Part shown: positions 18,739 through 27,067 of the stretch, piece after piece
Numbering within the stretch: the stretch's first letter is position 1
How the letters are laid out: the number at the start of each line of letters is the position of its first letter
NCBI GenBank assembly: GCA_003550305.1
Contig: QKYT01000774.1
Coordinates: 21,054 to 48,120 of the forward strand
From: Glomus cerebriforme
Taxonomy: Eukaryota > Glomeromycota > Glomeromycetes > Glomerales > Glomeraceae
Direction: 5' to 3'
Length of the DNA stretch: 27,067 nucleotides
The notes under the pieces: model-generated
What the model saw: only the letters and a program-made list of their open reading frames with translations
Told to the model about the DNA's origin: nothing
Databases searched by the model: none
Program-made: the position numbers and the translations under genes

Positions 18739-20603
18739 TTATGAGACAATGATTGATATCTTGTTATCAATCGTATTAATAATAAATTTGGTGCATTCCG
18801 CATTGTACTTTACATCCACTAAAGTGACATCTTCCGGGACATTAATCGCAGTTGGAGTTGAGCCACCATCATGATAGAAATTAACAAGTATATGTTCATT
18901 CTAAAATATTCAGCATATCTTTTAGTCTGTTTTTACCGGGTCTTTAAACTGAGCTGAAGATATTTTTTCAACTTTAAACTCGTATCCACACCAATCGTTA
19001 TTATCTCGAATCACCATTAGATCAAGTGTCTCATGCTCCCGTATTCTTACTTCAAATAAGCAATCCATTGAAATTGGAAGCAGCTCATTCATAACACAGA
19101 AAACTGCTGCTTGGAAAGCTTTTTCCGACGGGCCATGCAGATTTCTTCGTTCGTTTATGATTGTAGTCGGTGTAATATTTTGTAATGCATGTGCTAACAG
19201 AGAGAGAGGGTCTTTCATGTCTTGTATTTGCAAAGAATTCCCTGGCTTCGGCCAAACCTCCCAAAAGACAACACGAAAAATAACGTTACTCGTGAAAGAA
19301 ATTCTATTAGTTCCTCTTTGTCCTCTATCTTTTGTTAATGGTACAAGAATGCCAATATTAAGTAGATACTTGTCAATCTCGCTGAGATTTGATAGATCTA
19401 CTTTCCAAGATTTATTGTTGATTGTCATGAGGTCACGAACATATGCTAGATCTGTTGATTCCATCCTTCGCAATGCTCTTATAATTTTAATATGCGTCCC
19501 ATTTAGATAATTTTCCAAAATTTCTTTCAATAAACGGTTCCATTCGAATGGTGAATTCATCCGATAATCATGGTAGAGCTTTAATAAAATTATAAAGGAC
19601 GCCAGATGTCCGAAGGATTCGTACATGATGATTGACTGTATATTGATCGGGATGATCTCATCAAAAAATTCACTGTACAAACGGAAGAGTTTACCCAACT
19701 CTTCAGTTGTGAAGAATGGCATCGGGATGAAAGTGACCTTGTTGTAAGGAGAACCTAATGGGTTATCATTGCTCAATAAATCTACGACTAAAGGTGCCTA
19801 CACAAACATAGGTTACATTTTTGGAAGAGAGTGATCTGAAGAAATCACTTGATGCATCATAAAGATCCTGAGAATCGAAGATATACTGGAATTCATCTAC
19901 CAGGAGATACAAACGATCTTTAAGTTCATCCAGATATTTGTCAAAATATAATTCGTCAACGGTTTCCCTAAAAAGATGACGCGACAAATAACGGAAAACC
20001 CCACATACTGAAGTATATGTCCTTTTACATCCGTCATGTCAAAACGCACAACATTTAAGTGATGATCACGTAGCATCTTTTCAAGTGCAATTAAGAAAGA
20101 CGTTTTTCCGCTTTGATACGGACCATGTATTAGTATTACAAACGATTTTTCTTCTTGAATTCCATTGTTTACTGTATTGAATATCTCTCGTTCATATATT
20201 GGAAGAGCTAACCTGCCATTGAAATGAAAGATCGGTCCTTCGGTTGATATAAATGAATTATTGAGTTTTCTCTTTCTAGACATTTTTTGATCTAATTGTG
20301 TGTAATAAAAAGAAACGGACGAAAATATACAAAATAAAAATAAGTTATGCATCACGTTGGTGTTGACTAAGCAATCATTACGACGCAAAGGCTTACCTTG
20401 ATGTTCATCTAAATTGGGTTAGGAGACCAAAAAAAGGCAAAGTTAGTTACTGGACAAGAATACTATACAGTTATAATAATATGTCAAAAAATATTGTTAT
20501 CATAGCTCAAGTTACCGCTAATTCTAAAGGCAGTATTGACTTCTTCTGGTGTTGCACTCGGAAATAATTCTTTATATTCTTTTGCAAATGTTATAAAATT
20601 CAT
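18739..20603 (-). pseudogene. Crinkler (CRN)-type P-loop NTPase with PD-(D/E)XK nuclease-like C-terminus, frame-disrupted
   Basis: Start ATG at 20603 (MNFITFAKEYKEL). Exon 1 is 20603-20516, a possible 12-base exon is 20408-20397, and exon 3 begins at 20291. Exon 3 carries Walker A (HGPYQSGKTSF; K96 of the model) and VVRFDMTDVKG. After a frame change near 20009 come SRHLFRETVDELYF and Walker B (RLYLLVDEFQYIF), then FFRSLSSKNVTYVCVGTF. Near 19788 the frame changes again to NPLGSPYNKVTFIPMPFF, and the helical ATPase C-domain continues to about 19130. A restriction-endonuclease-like domain follows: PSEKAFQAAVF, LDLMVI (catalytic Asp) and YEFKV (ExK). Another disturbance at 18936-18901 precedes VNFYHDGG and PEDVTLVDV, and the stop is at 18739. 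This NTPase plus REase layout is known from CRN-type effectors. No N-terminal LxLFLAK-type header is seen. It may be a pseudogene, or the breaks may be sequence errors. Confidence 0.75.
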
Positions 20604-20664
20604 GTTGATTTTTGTTGTTTATAAGAAGAATATGAAAAATAAAATAAAAATGATATTCTGGAGG

Positions 20665-20672
20665 TTTATATA
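20665..20672 (-). promoter_or_regulatory. TATA-like box of the CRN-type gene
   Basis: The minus strand reads TATATAAA about 62 bases upstream of the ATG at 20603. Its position supports 20603 rather than the internal ATG at 20283 as the start. Confidence 0.4.
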
Positions 20673-21244
20673 TGATATATATGATTTAAAATAACTTTTA
20701 ATCGGTTTAATCAGCTATGTGAACACTTCAAATTTGAATGAGCTTAGTTTCATTGATTACGATAAGAACGCGTTTTGTACATATTAAAAATATAATAAAC
20801 CCGATCTTGGCGAAACTTTTTTTTTAAATATCAAAATGCTAGAGAAACAAGAGAACCATATGATGCTATCAGAGAGGGAGGGATTACGCCATTTAATGTG
20901 AGTCCAGCATCAAATTATTTCTATATCATCATTCATTTTAACACCTGGCATAAGTATAGATTATTAATATAATATAAACTATATAATATTATAATGCATA
21001 TTTATGTCACACAAAAATTTAATAAATATATAAATATTGTCCTTGCTTCCTTTTGTTTGTCCTTGTACATGCTTTATTTTTTTTATAATAATGAATAAAT
21101 GAAACAATAAAAAATTCTTATTATTTTATGTTTATATGTCTATTTATATTCTATAATTTTTATAATATTACTATATTTTTTTGCAATGTCTCTAATGTTT
21201 TAGAGGGTAGGTTAAGTGTTGGATTTTGTGTGATATCTCCCAAA
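20673..21244. other. Intergenic AT-rich DNA
   Basis: This divergent interval lies between the CRN-type gene and the small plus-strand gene. No additional coding frame or RNA gene is seen. Confidence 0.45.
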
Positions 21245-21530
21245 ATGCAGAAAATCTGCTATACATCGGGTGCATTTATAATATTTTTATTCGCAATACC
21301 TTATTATATTAATGATTTTAACTTTAATGATAATGAATTTAAGTCAATTTCAACTCCACTTTTTAATGATAATCCAATACAAAATATGACATGTCCACAT
21401 TATACATTTTAGCACATGTTCCCAAAGCTCATTTTTGTCATTTGAAGATTATTATGTTGAATGTGTAAAATCAGGTAAACTAAAATTAGTTCCAAGAAAG
21501 TGTTATTGTGACAACTTAATTGATAAATAA
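21245..21530 (+). pseudogene. Candidate small secreted Cys-containing protein, interrupted by a one-base frame break
   Basis: From ATG at 21245 the product begins MQKICYTSG followed by a hydrophobic core (AFIIFLFAIPYY), like a signal peptide or anchor. It continues through NDNPIQNMTCPHYTF and stops at TAG (21410-21412). In the next frame the text continues smoothly: STCSQSSFLSFEDYYVEC, then LVPRKCYCDNLIDK and TAA at 21528-21530. Removing one T from the TTTT run at 21407-21410 would join them, giving a product of about 95 residues with six cysteines after the leader. The frame is also open upstream to 21128, so a longer start is possible. The family is not recognised. Small secreted cysteine-containing proteins are common among fungal effector candidates, but no function is claimed. 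Confidence 0.5.
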
Positions 21531-22991
21531 CCAATTGTTTTTATTATTAATTAAATATATTTCTAGATAGGAAACTAATTCGTGTATATATTTAAAACTT
21601 CATACTTTAAAGAAATAAATATACCTAAAAATAAAACATTATGAAATTAATAATAATTTATAAATTAATGACGACTTGAACTTGATGCTTTCTTATCTTA
21701 AAATTATTTAAAAGTATCGGGTAAAATATTTGGTAATTTAATATATTTCACATTTTTATTAGTTGAAAATATTTTTTTCGAAATAAGTAGAACGATAATA
21801 CAAAATAATCATGTGAGCACGGAATAATTGTTTATTTTCTACTTCGATTGTAACATCGTAAAATTTGTTGTCATCCAAAAGTTTAAGAGAAAATCTTCCA
21901 TGTTTATTTTTTAAAATATTGAAGAAAAATTAAACATATATTAATCCTACCACGCGTTAATCCTTTTACATATTTCCTGAATTGGAAGCCAAATCGATTT
22001 GGTGGAATAGTGATGGAATCCGAATATCAATAATCAATTTCATAACATAATTCTATTATATACAGTACGAGAGAAAAAAATAAAAGAATTTAATTTTAGT
22101 TTACGCTATTTTTTCATATAAGCTCTAAAATAGCGCGGTTATTAAGATAAAGCTTTAAAGATAAAATTATTCAAAATATATATTACAGTTGAAAATTTTC
22201 TTATCGGTTCCTCTCTAATCAAAAACAAATTCCTAATTTCTGCTTTTTTTTTTTAGGAGAGTATAATTCTAATTGAATAAATTGAATATTAAATTAAATT
22301 TGTAATAGATACTAAGTAACTATTCTAAATACAGCATTTAAGATTTTTATTATCACTATCAGATTAAGTTGTTTTTTTGTATTTATGAGTAAGTGTATAA
22401 TTCCTTTATTAGTTATAAATATATATTGAGTAATACGCATCACAAACAATTAATAATTGCTTACTCATTATTTTTTTTCGTGTTCTACAAATATGACAAA
22501 ATATTAATAGGTGTCATTTGTGTCATTTTCAATTAAAATCATTGATGATCGTAATGAAAGTAAGTAAAATTTTTCCATTTAATTTATCTAAATTATGAAC
22601 GTGACGTTTAATTTAATAATATAAAAACAGGATTAAATATAAATTTCAAGAGTGCGAATGATCAAGAATTAAAAATTTTCTTCATTAAACTAACTAAAGA
22701 ATTTTTTAGCGATAATTAAAATTGAAGATACTATAATATAGCCATATATTTCAGTATAATAAATTAAATATTTTTAGTAATCAAAATTTCTCATGACTAT
22801 CTAAAGTATAATCATGCATATTTGCACTTGACAAAATTAATAAATTATATTAATAAATTATTAAATAATATTTAGTTATAATCTGAAAAAGGAAATAAAA
22901 CATAATATTTATTTCGTAATAAAAAAAAAATTAAACGTTTTTCAGTTAGAGTTAATCCTCTTTTATTATCAAACAGGATTTTAGATAATAC
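21531..22991. other. Long AT-rich stretch without genes
   Basis: No frame of note appears on either strand. One perfect 9-base inverted repeat is present (CGCTATTTT at 22104-22112 with AAAATAGCG at 22127-22135). The sequence is otherwise low-complexity AT. Confidence 0.55.
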
Positions 22992-23357
22992 TATCTCAGC
23001 CACACACGCGATCAATGGTAATACTTCAGCAATATTTATGTAATAGATTCATATGATTTTATAAAATCAATCAGAATAAAAAAAAAACTAATAAGCTATA
23101 AAATTATAAATTGTGTGACTCATAAATCGCATAATCAATAATAAAAATACATAAGTTATCATGACACATCCTTTGTCAAAAGGTAAAATAAAAATTTATA
23201 AATATTTACTATTTTCTTAAGATTTTTTTTTCCCTGAATTTAAAAAACTAAATTTACTGGATTCTCCCAAACTCTTTTCTCTCTATAATTTTATTTTTTC
23301 TTTTTTTCCTTTATAAAAACTATATTCTCAGTCCCTTTAATAACCTTTCTCTTACTT

Positions 23358-23430
23358 TCCTTATACTGTATATAGAGATCTTTCTCGTATCAGGCAAGGA
23401 AGGTCCAGCCAGGTATCTCCTATCTGAGCT
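23358..23430 (+). repeat. Twin-hairpin unit A (copy 2)
   Basis: The 44-base motif at 23358-23401 has two differences from copy 1. The following hairpin keeps its stem (CCAGCCAGGTA against TATCTGAGCTGG, with a one-base bulge), while the loop is about 14 bases shorter than in copy 1. Confidence 0.75.
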
Positions 23431-23472
23431 GGTTTAATTTTTTTTTAAATTCCTTTAAACTTCCTCTTATCT

Positions 23473-23572
23473 TCCTTATACTGTATATAGAGGTCNTCTT
23501 CGTATCAGGCAAGGAAAGACCGGTTAGATAGTCGAGTATCTCTCCTATCTGCGGTTTGGTTTAGATTAGAAT
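23473..23572 (+). repeat. Twin-hairpin unit B (copy 2)
   Basis: The motif lies at 23473-23516, with one ambiguous base. The downstream hairpin region, from AGACCGGTTAGATAG through CTATCTGCGG and on to GGTTTAGATTAGA, is identical to copy 1. Confidence 0.8.
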
Positions 23573-24412
23573 TCCCTCTTCATTTATTTCATTTTCAAAA
23601 ATCCAGTAACTCAAGATACCATCTATTAGCAAAACGCCCAAGTAATACAAGTAACCAGTTGAAACACCAAAAGAATAACCATAAAACACTAAAACATGAA
23701 ACCTGCTTTTCCTAAAAAGAAGACAACAATGATATTATGGGATTTAGCAAAACCAAAACTAAATGATAAATACTGTATATATTTAAAGATTTAAAAGATT
23801 ATGCAATGTTTAGTAGTCATAATGAGAAAAAATCAAAGAAACAATTTTATTAACAGAAAATTGAGATAAAGCGCAAAAAAATAAAAGGTGCAGTGATCAT
23901 ATTAGACATTTTAAACAGTAAAGACAAAAAGAATCTGAGGATGTGTAACAACAAGAAATCAACAACTAAAATTATTGATGAAGGCTAAAGAAATCATNGA
24001 GAATGAAAATTTGATGAGAAGAAAAAAGAAGCTAAAAACAGAAATGCATATGAAAAATGGAAAGAACAATTTGAGGCAAAGTATATAATATACTAATAGA
24101 GAATAAGCGCCAGAAATAATGAAGACCACTCACAAAGTGTAGAAAAAAGTGAAATTTACTAAGAAATAATGAATGCAATACCCAAGAAATAAAATGGGAG
24201 AATAATTTAAAGCTAACAAGTTCTGTGATGTTAATTGAATCATACGAAAATTAATTTGAAACAATGATAAGTTAGAAATAGAAGAAATGGTCTTATAAAT
24301 TGCAAAAAAAAAGAAAATGAACAAGAATAATGAAGGATAATGAAGGAACAAACAGGGAAAAATTAGAAAATGAAATGAAAACAAGTACAACAAATGGAGT
24401 AGTGCTCCGATT

Positions 24413-24575
24413 TGGTCGGGTCGACCCGGGTTGATCGACCCGACTCGATTTAAAATTCGAGTCGGGATTAACAATTTTAATGACCCGTGACCCGCATGAC
24501 CCGACCCGATAGCTCGGGTTGAACAGTTGCTTTAACCCGAGATTAACCCGGGTTGACCGGGTGACTCGGATTAGT
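24413..24575. repeat. hAT subterminal GGGTCG/CGACCC repeats with palindromes
   Basis: The tract contains many copies of CGACCC, ACCCG and GGGTCG. It includes the palindrome GGGTCGACCC (24418-24427) and a perfect inverted repeat with arms CCCGACTCGA (24439-24448) and TCGAGTCGGG (24457-24466). In hAT elements such arrays are transposase binding sites, probably for the BED finger; this is family knowledge. Confidence 0.8.
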
Positions 24576-24679
24576 TAATATAGTTAAGCCACAATAATTA
24601 AAAAAATTTTTTTTTGTTCTATTTTGTAAAAAAATTTGTTCTATTTTTGTTATATTGGTAAAAAATCTTTTACAGTTTA

Positions 24680-27067
24680 ATGTCTGAAATTACTGACCTT
24701 ACTGAGCCAGCATCTCATCTTGGAAAACGAAAAGCTCTGCGTAGTGAGCTTTTTGCTAAAAATCTCTTTGAGGAGAAAAATCTCCCACCAGAGCATAAAG
24801 ATGCAAAAACTCATCGGGAAGTCCAGTGTCTTAACTGTCCGTAAGTAAATAATTTCTAAAATATTATTAACTTTTTGAAGTTATGATATACTGAGGTATA
24901 TAATTATTTATTTATTTTATATTTTTTTTAAAAAATTGTAGAGGTAGAAAAATCTGGCTTCGGAAAATTGGTGATTCTAATACAACCAATCTTTGGCGTC
25001 ATTTAGAAAAACACCATCCAGGTAAAGATCCAAAATCCAAAAAAGCAAAAATTTTAGTAGCAGAGGGTCAAAGTACATTAGATAACTTCGTGGGTCAGAT
25101 AGAGATTCCATCCAAAGTAAGTATAATTAAATCCTATATAATGTCAAAAAGAGCTTAACAATAATTTTTTTTTTACTAATTTATACTTTTATTATTAAGT
25201 TTACACAAAAAGACTTTCGTAACTTTCTTACTAAATGGATAATTGCTGATGATCAGCCATTCACAACACCTGAAAANAAGCATTTCCGATACATGATTAA
25301 AGTTTTAAATCCAGATGCACTAATTCCCACAGCAGATACAATAAAAAAGGATATAATGGAAAGTTTTGAAGAAGAGCAACAAAAAAGAAAAATTTTATTT
25401 CAGGTGAGCTTTTAAAGATATGTGAAATATGATTTTTTTAAAAAAACTCACACATTATATTTTAATAGAGCATCCCAGGCAGAATTTCATTCGCTCTGGA
25501 TGCATGGACATCATCAAATGGTTATGGATTTTTGGCTATTACAATGCATTGGATTACAGTGGATTGGAAGCTTCAAGATAATTTGCTTGATTTTATAAAC
25601 CTTTCTGGCCCTCATTCTGGTGAAAACCTTTGTAATGCTTTTGTAAAAAGCTGCCAAGAATTTGGAATTTTAGAAAAGGTAAATTTTTATATACTTATTT
25701 TATTAAACATTGAAATTTAGTGCTAATAAAGTATTATATTACTATAATAGATATTTGCAATAACGAGTGATAATGCATCAAATAATGATACTTTTATGAA
25801 ACATTTGGAAAGTGTTTGTCAAAATGAAAGTATTTTATTTGATGCTATTGATTCTCATTGCNGCTNTATTGCTCATATTATGAATTTAGCAGTACAAGAT
25901 ATTTTNAAACAAATCAAAGCAGGTGAAGCACAAACTGAAGATGTCATATTGGATAATATAGATATAGNTATAACTGCTGGAGAAGTAATCCCAAAGGTAA
26001 ATTTACTATTTTAGAATAAAGTTATTTAAATTTTTAAAAATCTATTTTTATATTAATTATTATATTTTATTGTTTAGCTTCGTAAACTTATAGTCAAAAT
26101 TCGATCATCACCACAACGTAAAGAAAAATTTGCACGTTATGCTGGAACAGCTGCCCTTAAGGAACTTAATCTTATTCTGGATGTAAGAACAAGATGGAAT
26201 TCAACACATGATATGCTAGAACGAGCATTGGAAATGCGTGAGGTTAAATATATATTATTAACTATTATTATATATTATTANTTTATTTTTACAGTATTTT
26301 AAGATATATTGTTATTAATATTATAGGCACTAGTTGCAACTGCAATTTCAGATAAAGATCTTCGAACTTTTGAACTTAATGAAAATGAATGGGATAGTAT
26401 TAAAGAAATTGTATCTGTTTTAAAAGTAAGTCAGTAATATATTATTTTAGGTATGTAATTTATTACTTGATTAATATTGATCAACTTTATTTTTTATTTA
26501 TATAGGTATTTGTACGAGCTACTAAGATGGTTTCTTCTGCCAAATATCCAATGCTCAGTATTACTATACCAATATATAATTTTTTAATTGATGAACTTGA
26601 ATGTTATTGTGAAAAGTCTAGTTTTAATNATATANTAATTGCTGTTAAAGCAGGTCTAAAGAAGTTGGATACATATTATACTAAAACAGATGATACAACT
26701 ATATATACAGTTGCTACTGGTAATTAAATATTAAAATTATGATTCTTTTTTTTCAAATAAGCTGAATTATGACATTAATGATTTTAATCATTTTATAGTA
26801 CTTGACCCACGTTTAAAACTGAATTATTATGAGGATAATAAATGGAAACNATCTTTTATTCNTTATGCCAAAGAAACAGTTCTTAAAATTTACAATACCA
26901 ATTATGCACCTACTGCTACTAATGAATACCAAGAAATTGATAATAATGATAGTGATGAATTTTTAGATCATCTTTTTGGTAAACAACAAAAAAATCAAGA
27001 AAATGAAGTAGAGTTGTATTTAAAAGCTCCTAGAGCAACACGAAAACAAGATATTCTTCTTTGGTGG
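24680..27067 (+). CDS. hAT transposase, BED zinc finger, 9 exons visible (3' end cut by window edge)
   Basis: Exons are 24680-24840, 24942-25116, 25200-25403, 25469-25678, 25751-25996, 26078-26242, 26327-26425, 26506-26719 and 26799-27067 (partial). All eight introns (65-101 bases) are GT-AG and every join keeps the frame, giving 581 codons with no stop. The BED finger is C50-x2-C53, then H74 and H79 in NLWRHLEKHH. The RNase H-like core shows FALDAWTSSNGYGFLA (D191), ITSDNASNNDTF (D257), HC..IAHIMNLAVQD, and RWNSTHDMLERAL. The C-terminal dimerisation region has begun (VLDPRLKLNYYED, EVELYLKAPRATRKQDILLWW). The enzyme would cut and paste the element by DDE-type chemistry in the nucleus. Ten ambiguous bases fall within 25277-26862, nine of them in exons. 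Confidence 0.92.

Larger units (their letters stand above)
22992..24395 (+). repeat. Dispersed repeat, copy 2 (twin-hairpin module plus decayed coding tail)
   Basis: Colinear with copy 1 at 15641. It shares CTCAGCCACA.ACGCGATCAA, TAATCAATAATAA, ATGACACATCCTTTGT, the CTCTTTTCTCTCT tract, both twin-hairpin units, and a downstream coding-like tail with KWKEQFEAK at about 24048-24080. From about 23696 an ATG opens a frame reading KPAFPKKKTTMILWDLAKPK before a stop. Two ambiguous bases (23496, 23998) lie inside the copy. The hAT element begins immediately after it at about 24400, so the hAT may have inserted into or beside the repeat. Confidence 0.75.
24400..27067 (+). mobile_element. hAT-superfamily DNA transposon, left end to beyond window
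   Basis: A sharp rise in GC starts at about 24400 (TAGTGCTCCGATTTGG). It is followed by about 170 bases of repeated GGGTCG/CGACCC and AACCCG motifs in both orientations, the expected look of a hAT subterminal region. A BED-finger hAT transposase gene begins at 24680 and remains open to the window edge. The right terminus lies outside, so the terminal inverted repeat and 8-bp target duplication cannot be confirmed. The first base given is my estimate. Confidence 0.85.

Noticed and set aside
19157..19510. Plus-strand open frame of 117 codons
   Set aside because: It is antisense to the CRN-type ATPase/nuclease region, which has clear motifs on the minus strand.
24130..24474. Minus-strand open frame of 114 codons
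   Set aside because: It spans the repeat tail and the hAT subterminal array and has no recognisable domain.
24418..24575. Possible telomere-like or rDNA GC-rich tract
   Set aside because: The repeats occur in both orientations and adjoin a hAT transposase, so a transposon subterminal region explains them better.

Overview
The window looks like nuclear DNA of an arbuscular mycorrhizal fungus (Glomeromycotina, Rhizophagus-like). It is very AT-rich, with small spliceosomal introns (GTAAGT...TAG) in its genes. Its gene content is a set of families strongly expanded in these fungi: F-box/LRR-type proteins, tyrosine-kinase-like (TKL) kinases with a short Cys4 header, BTB-BACK-TLDc proteins, a Crinkler (CRN)-type P-loop NTPase/nuclease, and hAT transposons. 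Species assignment is inference; no rRNA or marker gene is present.

Layout. 1-461 (+): 3' end of an F-box/LRR-like gene. About 470-4820: gene-poor, decayed DNA with short coding-like scraps. 4821-5145 (+): F-box pseudogene fragment. 5265-6575 (-): intact four-exon zinc-independent medium-chain reductase. 7345-8482 (-): broken TKL kinase. 9023-10681 (-): intact single-exon TPR/MYND/SET protein. 11303-13258 (-): intact two-exon TKL kinase fused to a long multi-pass hydrophobic N-terminus. 13495-13609 (-) and 14164-15277 (+): head-to-head remnants of two BTB-TLDc genes. 15641-about 17000 (+): copy 1 of a dispersed repeat with a twin-hairpin module and a decayed Lys/Glu-rich coding tail. 17837-18588 (-): decayed unknown gene. 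18739-20603 (-): CRN-type NTPase plus PD-(D/E)XK nuclease with several frame breaks. 21245-21530 (+): small Cys-containing candidate secreted protein with a one-base frame break. 22992-about 24395 (+): copy 2 of the dispersed repeat. 24400-27067 (+): left end and nine exons of a hAT transposon that runs off the window.

The four best-preserved host genes are all on the minus strand. Most of the rest is decaying members of expanded families or transposon-related DNA, typical of the repeat-rich compartments of these genomes. The items most worth a second look are the twin-hairpin repeat, the membrane-fused kinase with a frame-preserving intron that encodes a hydrophobic segment, the disrupted CRN gene, the small secreted-protein candidate, and the intact multi-intron hAT element with GGGTCG/CGACCC subterminal repeats.
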